A DNA stretch of 45,314 nucleotides from an uncultured Lachnospiraceae bacterium. GTDB lineage: Bacteria > Bacillota > Clostridia > Lachnospirales > Lachnospiraceae. Where the stretch lies: contig CAJUJK010000031.1 in the NCBI GenBank assembly GCA_910586705.1, forward strand, positions 1 through 45,314, in the 5' to 3' direction. Positions 24,967 through 33,719 of the stretch are shown one piece after another. A model generated the notes under the pieces. That model was given only the letters and a program-made list of their open reading frames with translations, did no database searches and had not been told where the DNA came from. A program made the translations under genes and the position numbers. The first letter of the stretch is position 1, and every line of letters begins with the position of its first letter.

Positions 24967-26925
24967 TTATTTGAGATATGCCTCCATAAATTCTTCCTCG
25001 GACAAAATCTTTACATCCAGTTCCTTCGCCTTCTTATTTTTGGATGACTGGGACGTGGTATCGTTGTTGATCAGACAGACGGTTTTCCCCGTCACGCTGC
25101 CGGTCACCTTGCCGCCCCGCTTTTCGATCTCCTCCTTCATGGCGTTTCGGTTTTCAAAATGAGTAAGTGTCCCCGTGATGACAAAACTCATGCCGGAAAG
25201 AGTCTGTTCCTCCTCCGCCGTCTCCTGCCTCTCAATCTCCACTTCCCGAAGCAGGTGATCTAACAGCGCCATCGTCTTTTCTTTATGAAAATAGTCGTAA
25301 ATGCTCAAAGCAATCACTTCCCCGACGCCGTCAATCTCCGCAAGTTCCTCCGCCGAGGCGTCCCGCAATGCCTGCAGGTCATACTGAAAATATCTGCACA
25401 GCATTTTGGCGTTCGCCACGCCCACATTCTCAATCCCCAGACCGTAAATCAGACGCGGCAGCGTGGTTTTTCTCGCCCGCTCCAGACTCTCCGAAAGGTT
25501 CTGCCACGACTTCTCCCCGAAACCTTCCATCTGTGTGATTTCCTCCCGGTAACGTTCCAGCCGGAACAGGTCCGCAAACTCATGCAAAAATCCTTTTGCC
25601 AGAAACTTTTCCAGTGTGGACTCCGACAGACCGTCCACATTCAAGGCGTCACGACTCACCAGCAGGGTGAACGCCTTGATTTTCTTCGCGTCACAGTCGG
25701 GATTGTCACACATAAGCGACTGCACGTCGTTCATCTGGCTGATCCGGGTAGGCTGCCCGCATACGGGGCACACATCCGGGATTTCCAGAGAGTCGCTCTC
25801 CGTCAGGTTTTCCGCGATCTGGGGAATGATCATATTCGCCTTGTAGACCGTAATCCTGTCGCCGATCCCCAGCTTCAGCCCACGCAGGATGCTGATATTG
25901 TGCACAGACGCCCGGCTCACCGTGGTGCCCTCCAGCTCCACCGGCTCAAAAATAGCCACGGGATTGATCAGCCCGGTACGGCTGGCGCTCCACTCTATCT
26001 CCGTAAGCGTCGTCTCGCGCAGTTCATCCGCCCACTTAAAGGCGATGGAATCCCGCGGGAATTTCGCCGTCCTGCCAAGGGATGCGCCGTAAGCCATATC
26101 CTCATAGGTGAGCACTAACCCGTCTGAGGGCACATCGTAAGTCTGTATCTTCTCCTCAAAATAACCAATGTTATCTAATATATCTTCCGGCGTAACCTGT
26201 CGGTACTCCACCACGTCAAATCCCTGCTGTTCCAGAAACGCAAACTGCGCCGCGCGTGAATTGTGGAAATCCACATCCGCCCGCACGAGACTAAAGGCGT
26301 AAAACCGCACCCCGCGCTGTGCCGTAATCCGGTTGTCAAGCTGTCTGACGCTGCCGCTGCACAGGTTTCTGGGATTTTTGTATTTCGCCTGTTCGTCCTC
26401 GATCTCCCTGTTGATCTTCTCAAAACCACTGTAAGTGATGACCGCCTCACCGCGCAGAATCAGTTCGCCCCGATAGGGTATATTGAGTGGCAGATTGCGG
26501 AACACGCGGGCATTACCCGTAACCACCTCGCCCACCTCACCGTTTCCCCGCGTCACCGCCTTTTGCAGCACGCCGTCACTGTAGGTCAGCACAATGGTCA
26601 GTCCGTCCAGTTTCCATGACAGCAGTCCCGTCTTTCCGTTCAACCAGTCAGCCAGTTCCTCCCTACTCTTTGTTTTCGCCAGAGAAAGCATCGCCGACTC
26701 ATGCCGCTCCTTCGGCAGCTCATCCACCGCCTCGTAGCCTACCTGCACCGTTGGGCTGTCCGCGAACGTCACGCCAAGCTCCTTTTCCAGTTCCGCCAGT
26801 TCGTCGTAGAGCCTGTCATACTCGAAATTCGACATGATCTCCTCGTCTTTGGCATAATAAGCCTCCGAAGCTTTATTCAGAAGGGAGACTAACTCCCGCA
26901 TCCGGTCCATTTTATTTTCTGTCAT
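24967..26925 (-). CDS. ligA: NAD-dependent DNA ligase LigA
   Basis: A 652-residue ligase that seals nicks during replication and repair using NAD. The domains are in the normal order: Ia, then the adenylation domain with SWKLDGL (catalytic K in KLDG), the OB fold, a C4 zinc finger (CPVCGQ ... MCDNPDCDAKKI), helix-hairpin-helix repeats (VDGL.., GFGEKS, GVGEVIA) and a C-terminal BRCT domain (MSFVITGTLTHFENRNAMKE). The length is standard. It overlaps the end of the pseudouridine synthase gene by 14 bases, so both are co-transcribed, and it ends in a strong terminator. This marks the beginning of chromosomal backbone. Confidence 0.97.
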   Translation of the reverse strand: MTENKMDRMRELVSLLNKASEAYYAKDEEIMSNFEYDRLYDELAELEKELGVTFADSPTVQVGYEAVDELPKERHESAMLSLAKTKSREELADWLNGKTGLLSWKLDGLTIVLTYSDGVLQKAVTRGNGEVGEVVTGNARVFRNLPLNIPYRGELILRGEAVITYSGFEKINREIEDEQAKYKNPRNLCSGSVRQLDNRITAQRGVRFYAFSLVRADVDFHNSRAAQFAFLEQQGFDVVEYRQVTPEDILDNIGYFEEKIQTYDVPSDGLVLTYEDMAYGASLGRTAKFPRDSIAFKWADELRETTLTEIEWSASRTGLINPVAIFEPVELEGTTVSRASVHNISILRGLKLGIGDRITVYKANMIIPQIAENLTESDSLEIPDVCPVCGQPTRISQMNDVQSLMCDNPDCDAKKIKAFTLLVSRDALNVDGLSESTLEKFLAKGFLHEFADLFRLERYREEITQMEGFGEKSWQNLSESLERARKTTLPRLIYGLGIENVGVANAKMLCRYFQYDLQALRDASAEELAEIDGVGEVIALSIYDYFHKEKTMALLDHLLREVEIERQETAEEEQTLSGMSFVITGTLTHFENRNAMKEEIEKRGGKVTGSVTGKTVCLINNDTTSQSSKNKKAKELDVKILSEEEFMEAYLK

Positions 26926-27634
26926 ACAGTCCGCAGAGCCTGTAAAGCTCCTCCCTCTCCTTCCCTGTCAGTTCCCGGTACCCGCCCGGTTTCAGTTTCT
27001 CCAGCCCTATATTTATAACACGTGTTCTTTTTAAGCTTTTCACCCGGTATCCCTGTGCCTCGCACATGCGCCTGATCTGCCTGTTCAGCCCTTGCGTAAG
27101 CACCATTCTGATGGTTTTGTCCCCGATCCGCTCAATCTCACAGGGACGGGTCGTCTGTCCCAGTTCCTCCAGATAAACGCCCTCCCGCATCTGGTCTAAC
27201 GCGCTGTCCTCCCACTTCCGATCAGACTTGACGATGTACTCCTTCTCATGCCCGTTCTTCCCCCGCATCATGGCGTCTATCAGATCGCCGTCGTCAGTGA
27301 GAAGCAGCAGTCCCTCGGAATCCTTGTCCAGTCTTCCCGCATAGGTCACGCGCTTATGGTAGCCGATCTCCTTCGTCACCAGCCGCCCCGCATGGGCGTC
27401 CCGCTCCGAGCAGACCACCCCCACGGGCTTATAGTATGCCAGCACCACCTTTTCATCCGGCAGCACAAGGAGCCTGCCCCGCACTTCCACCCGGTCGCCC
27501 GGTCCTGCCTTCATGCCCGCAGATGCCTTTTTGCCGTTCACAGAGACCTCACCCGCCTCTATCAGCTTATCCGCATCCCTCCTCGAACATACACCACAGG
27601 ATGCCAGATATTTATTGAGACGCACTTCCTCCAT
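26912..27634 (-). CDS. RluF/RsuA-family rRNA pseudouridine synthase
   Basis: A 240-residue enzyme that isomerises uridine to pseudouridine in ribosomal RNA. An S4 RNA-binding domain (residues 3-55: RLNKYLASCGVCSRRDADKL) precedes the catalytic domain. The latter has YYKPVGVVCS, the active-site block GRLDKDSEGLLLLTDDG with catalytic D103, and GLNRQIRRMCEAQGYRVKSL. It is closest to the RluF/RluB branch; which rRNA position it modifies cannot be told. ATG at 27634 follows GGGAGG and gives the normal family N-terminus; the frame continues to 27874 without support. It overlaps the SGNH gene by 23 bases. Confidence 0.93.
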   Translation of the reverse strand: MEEVRLNKYLASCGVCSRRDADKLIEAGEVSVNGKKASAGMKAGPGDRVEVRGRLLVLPDEKVVLAYYKPVGVVCSERDAHAGRLVTKEIGYHKRVTYAGRLDKDSEGLLLLTDDGDLIDAMMRGKNGHEKEYIVKSDRKWEDSALDQMREGVYLEELGQTTRPCEIERIGDKTIRMVLTQGLNRQIRRMCEAQGYRVKSLKRTRVINIGLEKLKPGGYRELTGKEREELYRLCGLYDRK

Positions 27635-28784
27635 CGCTGCCTCCCATCTTTTCAAAGCCTTTCCCTTGTCCGTCCGCCTCCGTCTGCAGGACTTCCTCCC
27701 GTTCCACCCCGTGTTCAAAGAGAAAATCCCGCCATTTATCATAGTGCTGTGCGTAGAGATGCACCCCGTCAAAGGTGAGTTCCGCCTGCAGGTATCCCTC
27801 CTCGTCGGTAAAGAGCGGATTGCAGTCCAGATAAAAAACGTCTCTCCCGTTTGCCAGTCTGGCGGACGCCACATTTTTGTCGTTGATATTGATATTGTTA
27901 AACTCCGTCTCCATATTATTCTTTTCCCGGCTCACATGGAGATTCGCCATCACATAAATAATAACACCCGGTTGCCATTCCTTGATCTGCCGGATCACCT
28001 TCAGATACTGTTTTAAGTACATGGGCGTATCGCCGTACCCCAGTTCATTCATCCCCAGCATGATATAAATTTTGCCGTAATGCTTCTCCTGCAAAATTTC
28101 TTTCAGGTCCACCTTCTCGCCTGTCCTCTGGTAAGTCACACCGTCATCCTCAAGGAGCTTGTATATGGTCATGCCGTTGTCACAGAAAAAGTCCGCACCC
28201 GCAAGCCCCGCATAGTCTGAAATACCAAGAGTCCGGGAATCGCCGAGAAAAGCGGCGTCATTAAAATAACTCTCGTTTTCCAATACATAGTCATGTACCG
28301 TCGTCAATGCAATTTTTCCTGCATCCGAGTAATACCGGGAATTTGTCTCTATCGGCGCATATTCCACAAACTCCGTGGTGTGCTTCTCCACCCGCCCCGC
28401 CTTTCCAGTATTTCCCGGGTCTGTGTGATCTGTTTTTCGATCTTTATTTATTGTCATTTCGTCTTCTTTTTCCTTGCGTGCGCCTGCATTCTGAGCGCTA
28501 TCCGCTTTCTTTTCCGCCTCGTTTTCAAAATCGTTTTCTATGCTGTCATCTTTTTTTTGTCCACTTTCTTCCGCTATATCATTTCCTTTTTCAGAATTTT
28601 CCTCCTCAGCCCCCTCGTCCGACAGGCGCAAAACCGCCACCTCCTGTTCGTCTTTGTGTTCTTTCGCCCCATCAAAAAACAGGACAAAAACAAGACTCGT
28701 AAAGATCACAAGCAGGATAAAGGGACAATTGTATATGATTTCCAGAAAAGTTCTCATCTTATTTCCATTCATTTTCCGCCTCAT
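27612..28784 (-). CDS. Membrane-anchored SGNH/GDSL hydrolase-like protein
   Basis: A 390-residue protein anchored by one membrane helix near the N-terminus (residues 19-33, FILLVIFTSLVFVLF). A low-complexity Lys/Glu-rich linker (about 40-125) leads to an extracellular SGNH domain. Its blocks are AAFLGDSRTLGIS (nucleophile Ser), MLGMNELGYG (block III with Asn) and TFDGVHLYAQHYDKW (catalytic D and H). SGNH proteins beside an MBOAT transferase usually add or remove acetyl groups on surface polysaccharide or peptidoglycan. The gene begins 8 bases after the MBOAT stop. The start could also be ATG at 28772 or 28757. Confidence 0.85.
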   Translation of the reverse strand: MRRKMNGNKMRTFLEIIYNCPFILLVIFTSLVFVLFFDGAKEHKDEQEVAVLRLSDEGAEEENSEKGNDIAEESGQKKDDSIENDFENEAEKKADSAQNAGARKEKEDEMTINKDRKTDHTDPGNTGKAGRVEKHTTEFVEYAPIETNSRYYSDAGKIALTTVHDYVLENESYFNDAAFLGDSRTLGISDYAGLAGADFFCDNGMTIYKLLEDDGVTYQRTGEKVDLKEILQEKHYGKIYIMLGMNELGYGDTPMYLKQYLKVIRQIKEWQPGVIIYVMANLHVSREKNNMETEFNNININDKNVASARLANGRDVFYLDCNPLFTDEEGYLQAELTFDGVHLYAQHYDKWRDFLFEHGVEREEVLQTEADGQGKGFEKMGGSDGGSASQ

Positions 28785-28791
28785 TCAAACG

Positions 28792-30210
28792 CTAAAACCT
28801 AAAATATAAAAACGGATTGTTGCTCCCCAGAACAATCTCCCTCACCGACCACCAGAATACGCCCAGAAGAAACAGCACCACAAACCAGCGGTCCTTCCAC
28901 TTCCAGTACAGCTTCGCAGGCAAAGGCGTGGCAAATATAACGCACGCTATTAAAAGCACACCGTACTCCTTCAGATACCGGACCAGCTGGGTGACGCCCA
29001 CCAGTATGTCCTCCCTGTGATATCCCACAAGGTTGCCCAGATATCCGGCAAGCTGCCCCATATCCGTAATCGCGAAAATCACCCATGTCACGGGAACAAG
29101 CAGCACCGTATAGATATGTCCCAGCACAAGGCTCTGCTCCAGCCGCTTTCCAAAGGTTCTCTTTTCCAGAGAAAGCAGCAGAAAAAACACGATGCCCCAG
29201 AGCACAAAATTCCATGCCGCGCCATGCCACAGCCCGGTAAGCGCCCAGACCACAAACAGGTTGCACATCGTCCGCGCGGTTCCTTTCCTGCTTCCGCCCA
29301 GCGGAATGTAGACATACTCCTTAAACCAGCTTCCCAGCGTCATGTGCCACCTTCTCCAAAATTCCGACAGGGAACGGGAAATATACGGATGATCGAAGTT
29401 GCGGGGAATGGCAAATCCCAGCATCTTGCCCAGCCCCATCGCCATCACGGAATATCCCCAGAAGTCGAAATAGATCTGAAAGGAGTAGGCAAACGCACCC
29501 AGCCATGCCACCAGCGGGTGAAGCCTGCCCGCCCCCGCCGTCATAATCAGGTTCCACAGGGTGCCGATCTGGTTCGCCAGAAGCACTTTCAGCCCCAGTC
29601 CGAGGGTGAACAGCTTCAGTCCGTTCTCCAGATCCCGGATCCGCACACGCCGGCTCGCCATGCGCTCCGCCACCTCGCCGTAGCGGACGATAGGACCAGC
29701 TATCAGCTGGGGGAACATGCAGACATAGGTGGCGAAGGACAGCAGTCCCGCGCGCTTCGCTATCGTTCCCCGGTAACAGTCTATCTGGTAGGAAATCATC
29801 TGGAACGTATAAAAGCTGATCCCCAGCGGCAGCACCAGAGAAAGCAGCGGCAGAAACCCTTTTCCTGCCGCCGCGTTGATGCTGCCCGCGGCAAAATCCC
29901 AGTATTTAAACACAAACAGTACGCCCAGATCAACCGCTACCGCCAGCACAAGCGCCCGTTTCCGCCTTCTCGACGCCTTCTTTTTGCGATTGGTCTGTGG
30001 TGAGTGGGGTTCCCAGAACATATACCAGCTAAAACCGTAGTTTATTGCGACAGACAAAAGAAGCAGCAGAACAAAATACGGTTCCCCTACTCCATAGAAG
30101 ATCAGACTCCCAATCAGAAGCACAATATTGCGGTATTTTGGAAATACCAGATAAATTATCATAAAAACCGGCAAAAACCGGAATAAAAATCCAACACTGG
30201 AAAATAACAT
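28792..30210 (-). CDS. MBOAT-family acyltransferase (AlgI/DltB/PatA-like)
   Basis: A 472-residue polytopic membrane enzyme that transfers acyl (usually acetyl) groups across the membrane onto a cell-surface polymer. It has about ten hydrophobic segments, the family motif SEFWRRWHMTLGSWFKEYVY followed by IPLGGSR, and the catalytic histidine in LTGLWHGAAWNFVLWG. The first segment SVGFLFRFLPVFMIIYLVFP is also typical. The partner SGNH protein follows immediately, the same arrangement as peptidoglycan O-acetyltransferase PatA/PatB and alginate systems. GGGAG precedes the start. The exact polymer is unknown. Confidence 0.93.
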   Translation of the reverse strand: MLFSSVGFLFRFLPVFMIIYLVFPKYRNIVLLIGSLIFYGVGEPYFVLLLLLSVAINYGFSWYMFWEPHSPQTNRKKKASRRRKRALVLAVAVDLGVLFVFKYWDFAAGSINAAAGKGFLPLLSLVLPLGISFYTFQMISYQIDCYRGTIAKRAGLLSFATYVCMFPQLIAGPIVRYGEVAERMASRRVRIRDLENGLKLFTLGLGLKVLLANQIGTLWNLIMTAGAGRLHPLVAWLGAFAYSFQIYFDFWGYSVMAMGLGKMLGFAIPRNFDHPYISRSLSEFWRRWHMTLGSWFKEYVYIPLGGSRKGTARTMCNLFVVWALTGLWHGAAWNFVLWGIVFFLLLSLEKRTFGKRLEQSLVLGHIYTVLLVPVTWVIFAITDMGQLAGYLGNLVGYHREDILVGVTQLVRYLKEYGVLLIACVIFATPLPAKLYWKWKDRWFVVLFLLGVFWWSVREIVLGSNNPFLYFRF

Positions 30211-30272
30211 CGAAAGAACTCCCTACGCTGACACACAATGAAGTAGTTTATCTCTTGTAAAAGTCTACATCT

Positions 30273-30301
30273 AGTATATTCCAGCAATATTCATTTGGCA
30301 A
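30273..30301 (-). promoter_or_regulatory. Sigma-A-type promoter of the MBOAT operon
   Basis: On the minus strand TTGCCA (30296-30301) and TATACT (30273-30278) are separated by 17 bases. The MBOAT start lies 63 bases downstream of the -10 box. It would drive the MBOAT, SGNH, pseudouridine synthase and ligase genes, all on one strand with short gaps. Confidence 0.7.
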
Positions 30302-30334
30302 GCCAATTATAAGGCATAAAGTAAAATTAAGAAT

Positions 30335-31792
30335 TTACAAAGATTTGCGGAGTCCCTTCGGATAGTGATTCTTGATCTGACCGCCCGAAGCCTTTCCGAA
30401 ACCGAGCGTATAGCCTTGATAAGAGAGCGCCATCCAGCCCTTCTCCTCCCCGCAGGCGATGCTCTCCCCCCGCAGATAGGATACCGCCTCCTGCTCCGAA
30501 AGCCCGTAAACACGCGCGCTGTCCCCCGCCAGCAACGTAAGCGCCAGCGCGTGCGCCGGCTCAATACGGTTCTTTTTCTCCGCCGCAAGCTGCAGCCCCG
30601 GACGCAGAACCTTGATCCCGTCAAGCGAAATCATTTCTTCCGGCACAAGATAAATCTGGTCTCCGAAACGCAGCAGCCGTCCCGGATGACGCGACATCCA
30701 CGCCTCGCCAATCCCTGTCTCCCCGCAAAGAAACGCCACCACGAGTTTACATAACTTCATTTCGCCCACAATCTGCCACCGGCACTTTTCCGAGGCGTCT
30801 TCCTCCCACGCATCACGCTTTCGCGCGCACTTTTTGGGGACAGTTTCCGGCACGCCCGCCGCCTGCTGTCCGCGTCTGCGCAGTCTGGCGATGTAGTGGC
30901 CTTCCCCCCGCTGAAGATGAGGCCAGAGCCGCATTGTATGCTCTATCCCTGCCGCCGGCTGCGAAATCCAGTCCGGCCTGCCGCATGACAGTCCCTCCTC
31001 CAATGCCGTCTCTTCTATATAATATTCTTCATGCGCCCGCAAAAATGCGCTGACAGTCCCCTCGTTTTCCTCCGGCGAAAAAGTGCAGGTAGAATAGACA
31101 AGCACACCGCCCGGCTTTACCGTCTTCGCCGCCTCCTCCAAAATCAACGCCTGTCTTTCGGCGCACATCCACACCGCTTTCTGGCTCCACTCTTTTCTTG
31201 CCGCCTCCTCCTTGCGGAACATCCCCTCCCCGGAACAGGGCGCATCCACCAGAACCCTGTCGAAAAATGCGGGAAAAAGCGTCGCGATCCGCTCCGGCTT
31301 CTCACTACAGACAACACAGTTTGAAACGCCCATCCGCTCCACGTTCTGGGATAAAACGCGCGCTCTCTCGCCCACGATCTCATTGGAAACCAGCAGCCCC
31401 TGTCCCTGCATCCGCCCGGCGATCTGCGTACTCTTTCCCCCCGGCGCCGCACAAAGATCCAGAACCCGCTCGCCCGGTTCGGGCGCAAGCGCTTCCACAG
31501 CCGCCATTGCGGAAGGCTCCTGAATATAATAAGCGCCCGCCTCATGCAGCACATGCCGCCCCGGCTGTGCCGCCGCATCATAATAATACCCTTCCCGCGC
31601 CCAGAAAATCTTTTCCAGCGGAAAGGGCATCACCCCGATAAACGCTTCTTCTGTGCCTTTCAGCAGGTTCCGTCTGAGTCCGTACTGCCGGACCTGTCCG
31701 TAACTTGCCATAAAAGCTTCGTATTCCCCGCCCAGAAGCCTCTGCATCCTCTCCGCAAAGGCTTCCGGCAGAGCCGTTATGTTGTCGTCCAT
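30335..31792 (-). CDS. rsmF: RsmF-type rRNA (cytosine-C5) methyltransferase
   Basis: A 485-residue NOL1/NOP2/Sun-family enzyme that methylates cytosine-5 in 16S rRNA using S-adenosylmethionine. The SAM site is VLDLCAAPGGKSTQI, followed by SNEIVGERARVL. The two catalytic cysteines are in LVDAPCSGEGMFRK and VYSTCTFSPEENEGT. A C-terminal PUA-like region (about 330-485) including VYGLSEQEAVSYLRGE and FGKASGGQIKNHYPKGLR is typical of RsmF. The length fits. It is followed on the same strand by a 124-base gap and then the MBOAT promoter. Confidence 0.93.
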   Translation of the reverse strand: MDDNITALPEAFAERMQRLLGGEYEAFMASYGQVRQYGLRRNLLKGTEEAFIGVMPFPLEKIFWAREGYYYDAAAQPGRHVLHEAGAYYIQEPSAMAAVEALAPEPGERVLDLCAAPGGKSTQIAGRMQGQGLLVSNEIVGERARVLSQNVERMGVSNCVVCSEKPERIATLFPAFFDRVLVDAPCSGEGMFRKEEAARKEWSQKAVWMCAERQALILEEAAKTVKPGGVLVYSTCTFSPEENEGTVSAFLRAHEEYYIEETALEEGLSCGRPDWISQPAAGIEHTMRLWPHLQRGEGHYIARLRRRGQQAAGVPETVPKKCARKRDAWEEDASEKCRWQIVGEMKLCKLVVAFLCGETGIGEAWMSRHPGRLLRFGDQIYLVPEEMISLDGIKVLRPGLQLAAEKKNRIEPAHALALTLLAGDSARVYGLSEQEAVSYLRGESIACGEEKGWMALSYQGYTLGFGKASGGQIKNHYPKGLRKSL

Positions 31793-31855
31793 ATTCTACC
31801 TCACAGCGCCGGCATGATCCCGCGCTGCCACATGCCACACGCCGGCTTCCCAACA

Positions 31856-33514
31856 CTAGGACAGGAGCGCCCCTCCGAAAAATGCCTTCTGCTCCTCCGT
31901 CACGAGAACGCGCAGCGGCTTATCCTGCTCCTTGCTGTGCCCCAGCTTCGCCATAAACCTGCCGTAAGCCTTAAATCCGCCCTGCGGAATCAGCTGGATC
32001 TTCACCCGGTCAATCTCCGCAAGTTCCCTGTCCCTCTTATATCCGAAACTGCTCTCCATCAGACATTCATCCAGAATTTCATCCGCGTTTTCAGGCAGTT
32101 CTCCATCAGCCAGTTCCAGATAGAGCATGTAGCGCGGTTTCTGTTTTGAGTAGTCGCCGTCCACACAGAATCCTTCCGCGGTGCACTCCGCCCTCGACTG
32201 GAATTTGCGCATGGCGTTCTCCAGCTGGCGCACATTCATCTTTTCGTCCGCGATATTGATCACCTGACTCTTGCGGTAACAGACCCGCACAATCGGCGCC
32301 TGCCCTTCAAAGCCGACCACCTCCACCACATCACCGATGGCATAGCGGTAACCACCCGAAAAAGTCGTGATTAACAGCTCGTACTTGGAACCGACTTCCA
32401 CATCACGGATCGTATAGATCCGCTCTCCTTCCCCGGTTTCCGGGACGAACTCATAAAAACAGGTATCCGGCAGAAGCGTATAGTACGCATCCTCCTCATT
32501 GACGCCCCCGGCTATGCCAAAGCAGCCTTCCGACGCCGCATATGTAAAATAGTGGATCGGCAGATCGCCCACATATGTCCAGAGTTTATCCATATAAGGC
32601 TTAAACATGCTGCCGCCGATCATCTGTCCGTACTTGATCTTCGGCCAGATTTTTCTGACCATCCCGTTTTCCAGATCCTCACGGGGAATGGCGCGAAGCT
32701 CTGCCGCCCTCTCCGGGTCCGCGGGAAGATGCTCCTTCAGATAGAGTTCCCATTCATGGCTTACCAGAAAACAGTCGCTGATGCTTCCCGTCTCAATGTC
32801 CGCAAGGAAAGCGTCCCAGTTATCCGCAATATAGCGTAAAACCCCGACCACACGGTTCACGAAAACGCCGTGTATCGCCGTCACGTCCCTGCACGCAAGC
32901 GCAAAGCGCACCTTCACGTAAAGCATATCCTCCAACGTATTTCTGGGAAACATCACTTCCTTCGGCGTTGTATAACAGTCGATATTTAATTCTCCTTTTG
33001 ATTCCAGATAGCGATGCAGCGCCCCCGCCCTCACACCGCTCATCGTGCCGTCCGACATAAAGTCACGGCGGAACTCACCGATCTGGAAAATCCTGCCGAA
33101 CAGTTCTTCATCCGAAGCGTCCGGCATCTGCCTGCGGATCATCCCACGGATCACATCCATCCAGTAAAATTTCTGCCGCAGAATATCCTTCTCCACAATC
33201 GGCACATACTTGGGTGAATCCGTACTGCCGGAACTGATACAGTAATACACAGGTCTTTCCTCGGTGAGCAGTCTCTCTTCCCCGTTGATCTGCCGCTCGA
33301 TAATCGTCTCATAATCATAATGAAAGGTAATGGGCAGCTCTTTCTGATACTCTTCCACAGAATGGATATCTTCAAATCCAAACAGCTTCCCATACTCGGT
33401 ATCTTTATTCTCCGCAAGTCTGTCCATCAGGAACTTTTCCTGTTCCGCCACCGCGTTGCGGCACAGTTCCTCAAAGCAGGCAATTGCATCTGTTTTCCCT
33501 TCTCCTACCCCCAT
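31856..33514 (-). CDS. GH3-superfamily acyl-adenylating protein
   Basis: A 552-residue protein of the GH3 family, known in plants for coupling auxin or jasmonate to amino acids through an acyl-adenylate. Landmarks: YYCISSGSTDSPKYVPI (ATP-binding loop), ASEGCFGIAGG, ELLITTFSGGYRYAIGDVVE (adenylate-forming core), INIADEKMNVRQLENAM, and the C-terminal PQGGFKAYGRFMAKLGHSKE. Bacterial members have no established substrate. ATG at 33514 is chosen because AAGGAGG lies six bases upstream; the frame runs to 33538. It is divergent from putP and precedes rsmF by 64 bases. Confidence 0.9.
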   Translation of the reverse strand: MGVGEGKTDAIACFEELCRNAVAEQEKFLMDRLAENKDTEYGKLFGFEDIHSVEEYQKELPITFHYDYETIIERQINGEERLLTEERPVYYCISSGSTDSPKYVPIVEKDILRQKFYWMDVIRGMIRRQMPDASDEELFGRIFQIGEFRRDFMSDGTMSGVRAGALHRYLESKGELNIDCYTTPKEVMFPRNTLEDMLYVKVRFALACRDVTAIHGVFVNRVVGVLRYIADNWDAFLADIETGSISDCFLVSHEWELYLKEHLPADPERAAELRAIPREDLENGMVRKIWPKIKYGQMIGGSMFKPYMDKLWTYVGDLPIHYFTYAASEGCFGIAGGVNEEDAYYTLLPDTCFYEFVPETGEGERIYTIRDVEVGSKYELLITTFSGGYRYAIGDVVEVVGFEGQAPIVRVCYRKSQVINIADEKMNVRQLENAMRKFQSRAECTAEGFCVDGDYSKQKPRYMLYLELADGELPENADEILDECLMESSFGYKRDRELAEIDRVKIQLIPQGGFKAYGRFMAKLGHSKEQDKPLRVLVTEEQKAFFGGALLS

Positions 33515-33573
33515 TGTGACCTCCTTCTCATTACCCACTGTTTTTCTCCCGGAAACACAGTGCAGATAATGAC

Positions 33574-33602
33574 ATTATATGCGATTTTTCCCATAAAATC
33601 AA
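33574..33602 (-). promoter_or_regulatory. Sigma-A promoter of the GH3 gene
   Basis: On the minus strand TTGATT (33597-33602) and TATAAT (33574-33579) have a 17-base spacer. The predicted transcript start is about 50-60 bases upstream of the GH3 ATG. It lies back to back with the putP promoter. Confidence 0.75.
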
Positions 33603-33640
33603 TAGAATATGCCCTTCGCAAATGTTTTCCTTACTTTTTA

Positions 33641-33669
33641 TTGCGCATTTTCCACAAACCCGCTATAAT
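33641..33669 (+). promoter_or_regulatory. Sigma-A promoter of putP
   Basis: TTGCGC (33641-33646) and a perfect TATAAT (33664-33669) are 17 bases apart. The putP start codon, preceded by GAGGAGG, is 51 bases downstream of the -10 box. Confidence 0.75.
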
Positions 33670-33719
33670 AGCAAAGGATTTAACTGATTAACAGACTAAA
33701 GTAAAAGAGGAGGAACATT

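Noticed and set aside
29017..30003. 328-residue plus-strand ORF opposite the MBOAT gene
   Set aside because: Shadow frame of a well-supported membrane enzyme; composition is Arg/His/Pro/Gln-rich with no domain.
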